The position numbers and the translations under genes are program-made. From CAYPFY01 sp964410105 (lineage in GTDB: Bacteria > Bacteroidota > Ignavibacteria > UBA10030 > SZUA-254), in assembly GCA_964410105.1 (NCBI GenBank), contig CAYPFY010000005.1, positions 1 to 64,000 of the forward strand: DNA of 64,000 bases, in the 5' to 3' direction. Below the pieces are notes generated by a model. It was not told where the DNA came from and did no database searches. It saw only the letters and a program-made list of their open reading frames with translations. Position 1 is the stretch's first letter, and each line of letters begins with the position of its first letter. This document shows positions 35,601 to 44,966 of the stretch, piece after piece.

Positions 35601-36694
35601 CGATCTCGCGGGGAAATCCGCACCGGGTGAGGGATTTTCCAGAAGCCCGGGATGGGCGTTGAACACGTCGCGCATCGTCCGTCGACGAGCGTGTTGCGGA
35701 GCACCACATAGCCGCGACGCTCGATGACCACATGATGGCAGCTCGGGCACACAGTGTTCTCGTACGTGCCAACTTTCCCGGGGAGGTTCCCGGCGTAGAC
35801 ATAGTGAAGCCCGGATTCGTAACCTTTCTCGGCCGCCCTCATCAGGGTGCGCACCGGGGTGTTATCCGTTTCGAGCATCTTGTAATCGGAGTGAAACGCC
35901 GTCACGTGCCAGGGGATATCGGGTGACACCGACGCGATGAACCTGGCGATGGCGGTGAGTTCTTCCTCGGAATCGTTATATCCGGGCACTATCAACGTCA
36001 CGATTTCGAGCCAGATCTTCCGTTCATGCAGGGAGCGGATGGTGTCGAGGACCGTTTGCAGCAGCCCGCCCAGCTTCCGGTAGCGCTTATCGTCAAAACC
36101 CTTCAGATCGACCTTATAGAGGTCGACCCACGGCTGGATGAAATCGAGAACCTCGGGAGTGGCATTTCCGTTGGAGACATAGGATGTCACGAGCCCGTAA
36201 CGGCGTGCGACCTTGAATATTTCAACCCCCCACTCGCTCGTGATCAGGGGCTCATTATAGGTGCTGGTGACGATCGAGGCGTGATGATCGAACGCCAGGC
36301 CGACAAAATCCTCCGGCGTGAGGTGTTCGGGGGCGGACAGCGCGTTCGGATCGCGCAGCGCCTGGGAGGTCACCCAGTTCTGGCAGTAGGAACAATGATA
36401 GTCGCACCCGAGCATTCCGAAACTCATAGCACGGCTCCCCGGAAGCGCGTGGAAGAACGGCTTCTTCTCGACCGGGTCAATCTGCAGGCCGCCGACATAC
36501 CCCCAGGGAACGTAGAGGACCCCCCCTTTATTGTATCTTACACGGCATATCCCGTCCTTCCCCTCCCCGATGAGACACCGGTGTCCGCACGCGAAACATT
36601 CGAGCCTGCCGTTCCCCGCGTCGCGGTAGAGAGATCCCTTCTTGGTATTCCGCGATAAAAGGTCTTTAAGAGAAATGTCTTCAGTTTCGGGCAT
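35597..36694 (-). CDS. amrS: AmmeMemoRadiSam system radical SAM enzyme
   Basis: A radical S-adenosylmethionine protein of the AmrS/PflA-like family. At about 365 aa it has an N-terminal zinc-type motif CFACGHRCLIGEGKDGICRVR (four cysteines), the radical-SAM cluster motif CDYHCSYC (CX3CX2C), and the family's TYNEPLI and VDLYKVDLKGF segments; C-terminal CPSCHH and CATC could bind a second metal. I chose ATG 36694, with GAGGGA 6 nt upstream and a promoter at 36711-36738 that excludes the longer start. The usual AmmeMemoRadiSam partners (AMMECR1 and Memo-type proteins) are not adjacent. The physiological reaction is not known. Confidence 0.92.
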   Translation of the reverse strand: MPETEDISLKDLLSRNTKKGSLYRDAGNGRLECFACGHRCLIGEGKDGICRVRYNKGGVLYVPWGYVGGLQIDPVEKKPFFHALPGSRAMSFGMLGCDYHCSYCQNWVTSQALRDPNALSAPEHLTPEDFVGLAFDHHASIVTSTYNEPLITSEWGVEIFKVARRYGLVTSYVSNGNATPEVLDFIQPWVDLYKVDLKGFDDKRYRKLGGLLQTVLDTIRSLHERKIWLEIVTLIVPGYNDSEEELTAIARFIASVSPDIPWHVTAFHSDYKMLETDNTPVRTLMRAAEKGYESGLHYVYAGNLPGKVGTYENTVCPSCHHVVIERRGYVVLRNTLVDGRCATCSTPIPGFWKIPHPVRISPRDR

Positions 36695-36710
36695 CGCGTC
36701 CCTCTGTTTC

Positions 36711-36738
36711 AATATAAATCAATTCCGGTTGCTGTCAA
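36711..36738 (-). promoter_or_regulatory. amrS promoter, TTGACA-N16-TATATT
   Basis: On the minus strand, TTGACA (36738-36733) and TATATT (36716-36711), followed by G, are 16 bp apart. The predicted start is about 10 nt before ATG 36694. Confidence 0.55.
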
Positions 36739-36797
36739 GTGTGAGAGTTCAGCGGGGACGAGCATCATCGGTCCGCTCTGGCGTCGGGACGAGCCGA

Positions 36798-37712
36798 TCA
36801 CCGCGGGGCGTTTCCCGGGGAGGGAAGGGTCCTCTCACGGCGATGTCCTGCGAGAGAGCGCAGAACCCTGAGATTCATCCGATCCTCCTTAAGATCCTCC
36901 CCTTTGGGGGTTTCCAATATCTTGGGAATTCCTCGAAGACGCTCATCTTGCATGAGGAATCGGAACCCGTTCTTTCCGATGGCCCCTTTCCCGATATGTT
37001 CATGACGGTCGACCCGAGAGCCAAGCCCCTTCTTTGAATCATTCGCATGGATGGCCACCAGCTTATCGAACCCGATCACGTCGTGAAACCTCATCATGGT
37101 CAACTCATATCCTTTCTCGTTACTTATATCGTAGCCCGCGGCGAAGACATGGCATGTGTCGATGCAGACGGCCATGCGGGCGTGCTGGTCGACTCCGTCG
37201 ATAATTCTTCGCAGCTGCTCGAACGTATATCCAAGCGTGGATCCCTGGCCCGCGGTTGTTTCTAGCACGGAAAGGGTCCGTGACCCCTTTGTCATCTCAT
37301 GCGCCCAGTTGATCGATTCGATGATCAGTCTGATCCCTTGGTCCTCGCCTGCGCCTGTATGCGCTCCCGGGTGAAAATTGAGATAGGGGATGCCCAGCGC
37401 ATCGCAGCGCTGGATTTCGTCGACGAACGCCTCGCGCGATTTTTTGAGAATCGCCCGGTCCTGAGCGCAGAGATTTATCAGGTACGAATCGTGAGCGACG
37501 ACGGGAAATATGTTTGATTTCGAGGCAGCCGTTTTGTAGTTTGCAACATCTTCGGCGGTCAGGGGTTTCGATCTCCACTGATTCGAGTTTTTGGTAAACA
37601 CCTGGAGGGCACGGCACCCGACGCTTTCCGCCCTCTCGAACGCCCGGAAAATCCCGCCGGCGACGGACTCATGGGCCCCGATCAGCGGGCCGGAATTGCT
37701 GGAATTCTTCAT
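36798..37712 (-). CDS. nfo: Endonuclease IV (AP endonuclease, deoxyribonuclease IV)
   Basis: A Zn-dependent AP endonuclease of the TIM-barrel family that cleaves 5' to abasic sites in base-excision repair. The 304-aa form starts at ATG 37712 (MKNSSNSGPLIGAHESVAGG); the longer frame into anmK is not credible. Motifs are GAHESVAGG, LNFHPGAHTGAG, VLETTAGQGSTLGY, CIDTCHVFAAGYD, HANDSK and DRHEHIGKG, supplying the metal ligands. TATATT lies 5 bp before the ATG and no Shine-Dalgarno is visible. It is divergent from anmK, 24 nt away. Confidence 0.95.
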   Translation of the reverse strand: MKNSSNSGPLIGAHESVAGGIFRAFERAESVGCRALQVFTKNSNQWRSKPLTAEDVANYKTAASKSNIFPVVAHDSYLINLCAQDRAILKKSREAFVDEIQRCDALGIPYLNFHPGAHTGAGEDQGIRLIIESINWAHEMTKGSRTLSVLETTAGQGSTLGYTFEQLRRIIDGVDQHARMAVCIDTCHVFAAGYDISNEKGYELTMMRFHDVIGFDKLVAIHANDSKKGLGSRVDRHEHIGKGAIGKNGFRFLMQDERLRGIPKILETPKGEDLKEDRMNLRVLRSLAGHRRERTLPSPGNAPR

Positions 37713-37725
37713 ATCAGAATATACT
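37696..37725 (+). promoter_or_regulatory. Promoter-like TTGCTG-N18-TATACT before anmK
   Basis: TTGCTG (37696-37701) and TATACT (37720-37725) are 18 bp apart, ahead of ATG 37737. The -10 overlaps a minus-strand TATATT facing nfo, so the two genes may share a compact divergent promoter. Confidence 0.35.
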
Positions 37726-37736
37726 AATCCATCCCG

Positions 37737-38918
37737 ATGCGTGCCCTCGCAACGCTTCCCAAAAAAAGAAAGCTCGTCATCGGGCTCATGTCGGGCACGT
37801 CGGTGGACGCGATCGATGCGGCTCTGGTCGAGATCAGCGGCCGGGGCATCCACTCAAAGCTGCGGCTCGTTGAGTATCATGAATATCCCTATCCGCGGGG
37901 ATACAGGCAATTCGTGCTGAAAAACTCCGATCCGCTGACGGCCAGGCTCGACGACATCGCCCGGCTGAATATCCTTGCCGCGCGCCTATTCTCGGACGCG
38001 GCGGCAAAATTGTCGCGAAAGGCGAAGAGACGTCTCTCGGAGGTCGACCTGATCGGGTCGCACGGGCAGACGATTCAGCACCTCCCGGAGTCACGGAGAC
38101 TTTTCGGAAATAGAATCCGGGCGACTTTGCAGGTAGGGCATCCCGCGGCGATCGCGAAAATGACCGGCGTTATCACCGTGGGAGATTTTCGCATCGGCGA
38201 TGTTGCGCTCGGCGGCACCGGTGCGCCCCTTGTCCCGATATGTGATTATCTCATGATGAGATCCGGGACAAAAAACCGGATCGCTCTGAATATCGGCGGG
38301 ATTTCAAACATGACATCTCTTCCGTGCGCGTGCCGGCTGAAAGACGTGCGGGCCTTCGACACGGGTCCGGGCAACATGGTCATCGATGCGCTTGCCCGAC
38401 GATTCTTCGGAAGGGATTACGATAAAGGAGGAACCATCGCCGCCTCGGGAAGGATCAACAGCAGACTGTTGCGCTGGATGATGGCACATCCCTATCTTCG
38501 GAAAAAGCCTCCGAAATCCACCGGACGGGAGATATTCGGCGAAGCGTTCGTCAGAGAAATACTGCGACGGACTGGACGGGGGGCGCGGCATGAGGATATC
38601 ATTGCAACCGTGACCGATTACACGGCCCTCGCTATCTTCGACCAGTATCTGCGCTTCATCAGGCCGGCCGCGCCGGTTGACGAAGTGCTGGTCAGCGGCG
38701 GGGGGGCTCACAATATGAGCATCATGCGCACTTTACAAAGTTGTTTCAGCCCCGCGCGCGTACGCACCACGGACGACCTTCGTATCCCCGGGAACGCGAA
38801 AGAGGCAATCTGCTTCGCCCTTCTGGCGACCGAGGCGTTGGCCGGAAATTCGACCAACATCCCTGCGGTCACCGGAGCGAGGAGGGAGACCGTGCTCGGG
38901 ACCATCTGCCTTCCCTGA
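37737..38918 (+). CDS. anmK: Anhydro-N-acetylmuramic acid kinase
   Basis: Phosphorylates and opens the anhydro ring of anhydro-MurNAc to give MurNAc-6-phosphate, a step in peptidoglycan recycling. It has the ASKHA-fold motifs GLMSGTSVDAIDAAL (about residues 15-29), GSHGQTIQHLP, ALNIGGISNMT, FDTGPGNMVID and VSGGGAHN. The length of 393 aa is slightly above the usual 370. MurQ, which would act next, is not in the window. Confidence 0.95.
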   Translation: MRALATLPKKRKLVIGLMSGTSVDAIDAALVEISGRGIHSKLRLVEYHEYPYPRGYRQFVLKNSDPLTARLDDIARLNILAARLFSDAAAKLSRKAKRRLSEVDLIGSHGQTIQHLPESRRLFGNRIRATLQVGHPAAIAKMTGVITVGDFRIGDVALGGTGAPLVPICDYLMMRSGTKNRIALNIGGISNMTSLPCACRLKDVRAFDTGPGNMVIDALARRFFGRDYDKGGTIAASGRINSRLLRWMMAHPYLRKKPPKSTGREIFGEAFVREILRRTGRGARHEDIIATVTDYTALAIFDQYLRFIRPAAPVDEVLVSGGGAHNMSIMRTLQSCFSPARVRTTDDLRIPGNAKEAICFALLATEALAGNSTNIPAVTGARRETVLGTICLP

Positions 38919-38921
38919 AAG

Positions 38922-40073
38922 TCAAAAATCCCTCGTGTAGAAGAAGTAGAGAAACAGGGCAGAACCGGCAAGTTGAATGAGCCGGTAGAGGCGGAACTGT
39001 TTCTCCCTCAGGAAACTCCATGCGAAGGCGGCGAGAAGCATTGTCAGCGCGAAAGCCAGAAAGATCGCCGACGTTTGTAAGATCGAGAGATTTTGGCCCA
39101 GGGCCGTCTGGAGATTCGCCGCGGGATTGACGGCCGAGCCGTAGAGGACGACCAGGTGGAGGACGTACACAAACAGAGATTCTTTTCCCAGCACTGTAAC
39201 GGCGGGCATTTTGATCCACCGGGCGAAGCGCCAGATCCCTGAGATGATCACCAGCAGGGAGCCGACGCGAACCATGAAATAGTTCGGGCTCGTAAACCAG
39301 TAGTCGTAGTGCGGGTAGATATTTATCGGAATCAGGTCGAAAGCCACCCCCGAGGCGATCAGGGCCAACCCGATGATGGTGAGCCGTCTCATGAAAGCGG
39401 CCTGGCGGTTTGCCGCGACCGCCACCATGAACTCCCAGGAGACGATAACGCCTGCGAAGAGAAATCCTACATAGGGAAAAAGCGGGAACGGGGAAGCGTG
39501 GGCTCCGCTCATGAGCTGGGAAAGCGCCGGCGGAAAACTGCTAAAATCTGCATCCCAGACCAGCGGAGTCAGGAAACAGACAGACACAATCGCCGAGAGG
39601 ACAAGCCCATAAAAGCGGGATTCGGTCTTGAACAAAAAGACGAGGCCGTGGAGTGCGAGCAGGCCGAGCCCGATGCAATGAAGCACATCGCATTGGAAGA
39701 GTTGAAGATAATCGGCCGTGGTACCATCGGCCACGATCTTTCGAAAGGAAAAATAGGGAAGGTGGATAGCGAGGCCCAGAAGAAGAACGAGGATGAGCCG
39801 CTTCACGCGCCGGGCGAGCGGGGGACCCCAATGATGGTATTCTTCCCACCGTCTCCTCGTAGAAATCACAAAGGTGAGCCCCGCCCCGAACAGGAACGCA
39901 GGGGCGCTCAGGCCGTGAAAAAACTCATGAAACTGGAACAGCGGGGATTGTTGAGCGGTTTTCGGCAGAAACGTCCGGAACGTATGCCCTTCGAGCATAA
40001 GAAGAATGACGGCGCTCCGGTAGAGATCGATGAAGAGAAATCGTTCGGTCCTCGGTGAGGCCTGCTCCGTCAT
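38922..40073 (-). CDS. HGSNAT-like membrane acyltransferase (DUF1624)
   Basis: A 383-aa integral membrane protein with about ten hydrophobic helices. The N-terminus RFLFIDLYRSAVILLMLEGHTFR and HGLSAPAFLFGAGLTF match the heparan-alpha-glucosaminide N-acetyltransferase-like family, whose bacterial members are putative sugar or envelope-glycan acetylases. The conserved histidine after the first helix is present (EGHTFR). I chose ATG 40073; the frame runs to 40103 but overlaps pta. It lies 11 nt downstream of pta, so co-transcription is likely. The substrate is unknown. Confidence 0.75.
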   Translation of the reverse strand: MTEQASPRTERFLFIDLYRSAVILLMLEGHTFRTFLPKTAQQSPLFQFHEFFHGLSAPAFLFGAGLTFVISTRRRWEEYHHWGPPLARRVKRLILVLLLGLAIHLPYFSFRKIVADGTTADYLQLFQCDVLHCIGLGLLALHGLVFLFKTESRFYGLVLSAIVSVCFLTPLVWDADFSSFPPALSQLMSGAHASPFPLFPYVGFLFAGVIVSWEFMVAVAANRQAAFMRRLTIIGLALIASGVAFDLIPINIYPHYDYWFTSPNYFMVRVGSLLVIISGIWRFARWIKMPAVTVLGKESLFVYVLHLVVLYGSAVNPAANLQTALGQNLSILQTSAIFLAFALTMLLAAFAWSFLREKQFRLYRLIQLAGSALFLYFFYTRDF

Positions 40074-40084
40074 GGAGGGAACGG

Positions 40085-41062
40085 TCAGGCTGCGAGCACA
40101 CAATTGATGGCGACGGTGTTCACGATATCCTCGACACTGCAGCCGCGGGAAAGATCGAAGGCGGGCTTCCTCAGGCCCTGCACGATCGGGCCGATGGCCT
40201 CTGCGCCGCCGAGACGTTCGGCGAGTTTATAGCCGATGTTACCCGCGTTGAGGTCGGGAAAGATAAGCACGTTTGCGTTCCCCTCGACGGGGCTTCCGGG
40301 CGCCTTGGCCGCCGAGACGCGGGGGACGATTGCGGCGTCGACTTGTAGCTCGCCATCGGCAAGAATTTTTGGGTATTTCCGGCTAAAAATATCCTTTGCG
40401 CGCTGCACCTTCTCGACCAGAGGATGGCTCGCGCTCCCTTTAGTGGAAAAAGAAAGGAAAGCCACGCGCGGTTCCTCGCCGCTCAGTTTCCTGTGATTCT
40501 CGGCCGTTGCGACCGCAATATCAGCGAGCTGATCGGAGGAGGGATCAGGAACAACGGCCGAATCTGCGAATGAAAAAATCCGGTGTGGAAAAACCATAAG
40601 GAAGAAGCTGGAGGCGATGCTGATGCCTTCCCGCAGTCCGATCACCTGGATCGCCGCTCGGAGCACGTCCGGCGTGGTGGAGAGCGAGCCGGCCACACTT
40701 CCGTCCGCCATCCCTTCGCGGACCATCATCGCTCCGAAATACAATGGGTTCGACATCGTTCTGCGGGACTCCTCGATCGTCATCCCCTTGAGTCTTCGGA
40801 GATTGAAGAAAATGTGGGAAAAGTCCGACAGCTTTTCCGATGTGGCCGGATCGATGATCCTGATGCCTGCCAGGCTGGTCTCGGGGGACGCAGCGAGAAT
40901 AGCCTTCTCGCTTCCGATCAGGAGAGGGTTGGCGATATGTTCGTCGGCGAGAATCCTTGCTGCCTTTTGCGCGCGGGGATCATGGGCATCGGGAAGGACT
41001 ACTGTCTTCCTGAGTTTCTTCGCTTCTTCCTTGATGGATTGGAGGAGATTTGACGGGGTCAT
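40085..41062 (-). CDS. pta: Phosphate acetyltransferase
   Basis: Interconverts acetyl-CoA and acetyl phosphate. The 325-aa length is that of the single-domain PTA_PTB enzyme. Typical stretches are VLPDAHDPRAQKAARIL at the start, REGMADGSVAGS, SFFLMVFP and the substrate region FPDLNAGNIGYKLAERLGGAEAIGPIVQGL. No acetate kinase gene is adjacent, so the pathway partner is elsewhere. Confidence 0.94.
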   Translation of the reverse strand: MTPSNLLQSIKEEAKKLRKTVVLPDAHDPRAQKAARILADEHIANPLLIGSEKAILAASPETSLAGIRIIDPATSEKLSDFSHIFFNLRRLKGMTIEESRRTMSNPLYFGAMMVREGMADGSVAGSLSTTPDVLRAAIQVIGLREGISIASSFFLMVFPHRIFSFADSAVVPDPSSDQLADIAVATAENHRKLSGEEPRVAFLSFSTKGSASHPLVEKVQRAKDIFSRKYPKILADGELQVDAAIVPRVSAAKAPGSPVEGNANVLIFPDLNAGNIGYKLAERLGGAEAIGPIVQGLRKPAFDLSRGCSVEDIVNTVAINCVLAA

Positions 41063-41134
41063 GGGGGAGTTATTCCGGACCGCGGAAATTTCGTTCTTTT
41101 CCTGAGGAAAAGCAAATACCCGAATTGAAACGGC

Positions 41135-42622
41135 TTACGAGACGGGAGCGGGTCTCATCTCCTCAAAAACCATCCGTCCCGCCCCGGCAACAATCTCGGG
41201 GAGTTCCGCTATCTCCCGTGACGTAGTCCTGAAATTGACGATGCAGGCGCGGAGCAAAAACTTCCCGTCGATCACGGCATTGGAAAGAAATACCCTCCCC
41301 TCCTTCTGGATCCGGGCCAGAGTTCTTTCGTTCAGTTCGTTCAGCAAGCCGTCATTATCGGGACCCGGGCGGATTTCGGAGGGAACATACCGAAACGTCG
41401 CGATGCTGAGTCCCCGGGTGAACGCCTGAAGCTCACTGTGCCGAGCCACCGCCCGGTAAAGCTCCTCTGCGAGGGCAATGTCATCGGAGATCATCCCGAC
41501 AAGACCCTCGCGCCCTGCGCTGAGAAGGGACATCCAGACTTTCAGGGCGCGGAACCCCCGGGAATTCTGCGGGCCATACTCAAAATAATTCAGCGGAGGT
41601 TTCTCTCCATCGTCTTGCAGCCGGTAATAGGGAGGGTGAAAGCTAAACGCGTCGGTCAAAAACTCTGGCCGGCGGACGAGGGCGCACCCGGCTTCGAGCG
41701 GGGCATAGAGCCATTTGTGGGGATCGACGGCCACGGAATCGGCGAGCTCAAGAGAGCGCAGATCCTCGTCCGCATCAGGCAGGGAGGCTGCGAGGGCGCC
41801 GTAGGCGCCGTCGACATGCAGCCACAGCTTATTGTCTTTGCAGATTCTCGAAATCTCACGGATCGGATCTATGGCGCCGGTGCCTGTCGTCCCGGCTGTG
41901 CCGATCACCAGGAAGGGTTGGTCCCCAGCTTTACTGTCCTTGGAGATTTGTTCCTCAAGATCGCCGGCATCCATTCGAAGATTCTTGTCGGTGGCGATCC
42001 AGCGGATAGCCTGCGTGCCTAATCCAAACATATCGGCTGCCTTCTCAATCCAGGTATGAGTCTCCTTCGAGGTGTAAATCCGAAGAGGTTCCCGACGCAG
42101 ACCCAGGGAGCGGATATCCCAGTCTGCAGAAGCCTTTCGGGCGGCCAGGAAGCAGACGAAGTTAGCCATGTTACCTCCGCTCACCAGCAAACCGCCGCAC
42201 TCTGTGGGATAACCGATCAGTTCAGCAATCCAGCGGACGGTTTGGGCTTCAATCTCGGTCGCGATCGGGGCAAGGTGGAATAATGCGACGTTCGGATTCA
42301 CCGCTGCCGTGAGAAATTCGCTCAGAGCGCCTATGGGAGCAGCGGAGGAGGTTATGTACCCGAAAAAGCCCGGATGACCGTTCAGGAGCGAATGCTCAAG
42401 CATCAGCTGGGCGGCGTCATCGAGCAAAGTTGATACATCCCGGCCTTTTTCCGGTAGCGATGAATTCCCCAAAATCTTCCGGATTTCCTCCGGACTCTCT
42501 CCCCGGGTGACGGGTCGGGTCCGAATCGTGGAGAGAAAGCCTGCGATCTGGTCGGTGAGCCGGTGACCCAGCGTTTTAAATAGTTCGGGATCAATTTCCA
42601 GGGAGGAATAGCGTTTCACCAC
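41135..42622 (-). CDS. PLP-dependent group II (aromatic-type) amino acid decarboxylase
   Basis: A fold-type I pyridoxal-phosphate decarboxylase of the AADC/tyrosine-tryptophan type, 495 aa. The Schiff-base lysine lies in VAVDPHKWLYAPLEAG (near residue 306); the cofactor motifs LHVDGAYGA and VIGTAGTTGTGAID and the N-terminal HPGFFGYITSSAAPIG are present. It starts with GTG preceded by GAGGTG. The substrate (tyrosine, tryptophan, DOPA or other) cannot be read from sequence. An independent promoter is likely at 42644-42673. Confidence 0.9.
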   Translation of the reverse strand: MVKRYSSLEIDPELFKTLGHRLTDQIAGFLSTIRTRPVTRGESPEEIRKILGNSSLPEKGRDVSTLLDDAAQLMLEHSLLNGHPGFFGYITSSAAPIGALSEFLTAAVNPNVALFHLAPIATEIEAQTVRWIAELIGYPTECGGLLVSGGNMANFVCFLAARKASADWDIRSLGLRREPLRIYTSKETHTWIEKAADMFGLGTQAIRWIATDKNLRMDAGDLEEQISKDSKAGDQPFLVIGTAGTTGTGAIDPIREISRICKDNKLWLHVDGAYGALAASLPDADEDLRSLELADSVAVDPHKWLYAPLEAGCALVRRPEFLTDAFSFHPPYYRLQDDGEKPPLNYFEYGPQNSRGFRALKVWMSLLSAGREGLVGMISDDIALAEELYRAVARHSELQAFTRGLSIATFRYVPSEIRPGPDNDGLLNELNERTLARIQKEGRVFLSNAVIDGKFLLRACIVNFRTTSREIAELPEIVAGAGRMVFEEMRPAPVS

Positions 42623-42643
42623 TCGTCACCTCAAGCTTTCGGG

Positions 42644-42673
42644 AATATAGACAAAAGGGTCTGCTTGCACAAC
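42644..42673 (-). promoter_or_regulatory. Promoter-like TTGTGC-N18-TATATT
   Basis: On the minus strand, TTGTGC (42673-42668) and TATATT (42649-42644) are 18 bp apart, ahead of the decarboxylase start. The predicted leader is about 15 nt and contains the ribosome site. Confidence 0.4.
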
Positions 42674-42778
42674 AGGGCAAATCAGGAGCCTAGTCTGACT
42701 TCTTGTCAAAAGCAATTCTGGGAAAAACTCTGAAATTCTGCCTATAATATTAAAATACTTTAACCGGTTTTCCCATTC

Positions 42779-42807
42779 TTGACTATATGTCAGTTTTTGG
42801 GTATCTT
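42779..42807 (+). promoter_or_regulatory. miaB promoter, TTGACT-N17-TATCTT
   Basis: TTGACT (42779-42784) and TATCTT (42802-42807), followed by G, are 17 bp apart. The predicted start near 42814 supports ATG 42833 as the miaB start. Confidence 0.5.
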
Positions 42808-42832
42808 GATTGCGCTTAAACTGATTCCCCCG

Positions 42833-44176
42833 ATGCACAATCGTAAAGTCTACATCGAGACGTACGGCTGCCAGATGAACTTGGCCGACTCCGAGGTAAT
42901 TTCCAGTCTCCTGTCGGGAGACGGGTATGAAATGACCTCTGATCTGGAGGGTGCTGATCTCATCCTTGTCAACACGTGCAGCATCAGGGACAACGCCGAA
43001 AAACGAATTTACGGCCGTCTTGGAGAATTCAAGAGACTGAAAAATGAAAGGCCCGGAATCATTGTTGGTGTAATGGGATGCATGGCAGAGCGGCTGAGGG
43101 GAAAGCTCTCAGCCGGGGGAGTGGGCCGGGTAGTGGACCTGATCGTAGGGCCTGACGAATACCGAAGGGTTCCGGAGCTCGTTGCGAGGGCATGGCATGG
43201 CGAGAAGGGGATTGCCGTGCAATTGTCGAGGGTGGAAACGTACGATGACATCATGCCTTTGCGCACCAGCGGGATCAGCGCGTGGATCTCGGTCATGCGC
43301 GGATGCGACAAGTTCTGCTCATTCTGCGTCGTGCCGTTCACGCGCGGGCGGGAGCGGAGCCGGACGCTTGACAGCATCCTGCGGGAGGTGGAAGTGCTCT
43401 CCGGCCGCGGGTTCAGGGAAATCACGCTTCTCGGCCAGAACGTCAATTCGTACCGGGATGGCGGATGCGATTTTGCCGATCTTCTGAAAAATGTCTCTGG
43501 AATCGACAGAAGAATCCGGGTGCGATTCACGACATCCCATCCGCAGGACATGTCCGAAAAGCTGATCGAGACGATCGCCGGTAATTCGAATCTCTGCAAG
43601 TACATTCATCTGCCCGTCCAGTCGGGATCCGACCGGATCCTCGGCCTCATGAATCGGACCTACACGCGGGGCCACTACATGAGTCTGGTAAAAAAAATCC
43701 GGGATGCGATGCCCTCGGTTTCCCTCTCGACCGACATCATTTCGGGATTTCCAAGTGAAACGCCGGACGACCATCGGCGTACATTGGACCTCATGGAAGA
43801 GATCCGCTACGACGGCGCGTTCATGTTCAAATATTCTCCGCGGGAGCGCACGCCCGCGTACGAGATGAAGGACGATATCCCCGACATTGCGAAATCGGCC
43901 CGCGTGGCTGAGATCATAAAACTCCAGAACGGGATCTCGTCCGAAAAAAACAGTGCTCATGTGGGTAAAACGGTCGAGGTGCTTGTCGAGGGGCCGAGCA
44001 AGAAATCGCAGGACGAATGGCAGGGGCGGACAGACGGGAATAAAATGGTCATCTTTCCGAAGGGGGATGCATCGGCTGGTACATATATCCGGATCACGAT
44101 TTCACGATCCAATTCCGCGACCCTTTTCGGCTCGGCGAATGTCGGAGAAACGACGTCCGTGGTGGAGGCAGCGTGA
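42833..44176 (+). CDS. miaB: tRNA-2-methylthio-N6-dimethylallyladenosine synthase
   Basis: A radical-SAM methylthiotransferase that adds the methylthio group at C2 of i6A37 in tRNA. The 447-aa form starts at ATG 42833. The N-terminal domain carries cluster cysteines in ETYGCQMN, VNTCSIRDNA and GVMGCMAER; the radical SAM site is RGCDKFCSFC; a C-terminal TRAM domain starts near 380. Context: the first gene of a plus-strand cluster running to the TPR gene at 48988. Confidence 0.96.
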   Translation: MHNRKVYIETYGCQMNLADSEVISSLLSGDGYEMTSDLEGADLILVNTCSIRDNAEKRIYGRLGEFKRLKNERPGIIVGVMGCMAERLRGKLSAGGVGRVVDLIVGPDEYRRVPELVARAWHGEKGIAVQLSRVETYDDIMPLRTSGISAWISVMRGCDKFCSFCVVPFTRGRERSRTLDSILREVEVLSGRGFREITLLGQNVNSYRDGGCDFADLLKNVSGIDRRIRVRFTTSHPQDMSEKLIETIAGNSNLCKYIHLPVQSGSDRILGLMNRTYTRGHYMSLVKKIRDAMPSVSLSTDIISGFPSETPDDHRRTLDLMEEIRYDGAFMFKYSPRERTPAYEMKDDIPDIAKSARVAEIIKLQNGISSEKNSAHVGKTVEVLVEGPSKKSQDEWQGRTDGNKMVIFPKGDASAGTYIRITISRSNSATLFGSANVGETTSVVEAA

Positions 44177-44178
44177 CG

Positions 44179-44961
44179 ATGAATCGCTTCATCCGGATTG
44201 CCGGGATGACATTCCTCCTCGTGGGCATCGCTCAGGCGCAGCCGGGCGCGGATGAAATGCGGGCCCTCGTCGGAAAAATCGATCATGGCCAGAGCGAAGA
44301 AGTCCGGAAAGAGCTGCCCGACCTTATCGCAAAGTATCAGAACTCTGCCGGGGTCCTTTATCTCCAGGGGAGGGTGGCCACCGACGGCATTGAAGCCGTA
44401 AAATTCTATCAGGGAGTGTTGGACAACTATCCGAAAAGCGAATGGGCTGATGATGCGCTGTTCCGGATCTATCAGTATTACCAGGCGCTCGGCCGATACC
44501 GAACAGCGGAGGAAAGGGCGCGCCAGCTGAGGAAGGATTATCCCAGTTCTCCATACATTGCGGAACTCGTCGTCCTCCCCAAGCAGGATTCGCCGGTTAC
44601 GCTGGCGCCGGCCGACAGTCTGCCGGTCGATACGCTGCGGGTCCCGCCCGCTGAACCTCCCGTGAAACCGCGTCCGGCGTCGCCGGCTGCCGGAAACTCA
44701 CCTCCCCCTGCACCGACTCAGTCGACGGGAAAATATACTCTTCAGACCGGCGCTTTCTCATCCGTGGCGAACGCCGAGAAGCAGAAAGGCTTTTTCAAAG
44801 AATCCGGCTACGGAGTTGAAATCACGAACAAGATCCGCGGGGGACGGAGCCTGTATCTTGTCTGGGTGGGGAGTTTCCGTGACGCCCAGGAGGCCCGGGC
44901 GCTTGGCAAAGAGATTCGCGCAAAATACCGGATCGATCCGATCGTCGTTGAGAGGTATTGA
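44179..44961 (+). CDS. Exported SPOR-domain protein with TPR-like region
   Basis: A 260-aa exported protein. The signal peptide is about residues 1-21 (ending AQAQ). Residues of about 25-130 are helical and TPR-like (YQGVLDNYPKSEWADDALFRIYQYY); a proline-rich linker (about 140-180) leads to a C-terminal SPOR domain (YTLQTGAFSSVANAEKQ...VWVGSFRDAQEARAL), which binds denuded peptidoglycan at division sites. GTG 44173 overlaps the miaB stop, and ATG 44179 is the better start. Confidence 0.88.
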   Translation: MNRFIRIAGMTFLLVGIAQAQPGADEMRALVGKIDHGQSEEVRKELPDLIAKYQNSAGVLYLQGRVATDGIEAVKFYQGVLDNYPKSEWADDALFRIYQYYQALGRYRTAEERARQLRKDYPSSPYIAELVVLPKQDSPVTLAPADSLPVDTLRVPPAEPPVKPRPASPAAGNSPPPAPTQSTGKYTLQTGAFSSVANAEKQKGFFKESGYGVEITNKIRGGRSLYLVWVGSFRDAQEARALGKEIRAKYRIDPIVVERY

Positions 44962-44966
44962 GACGT

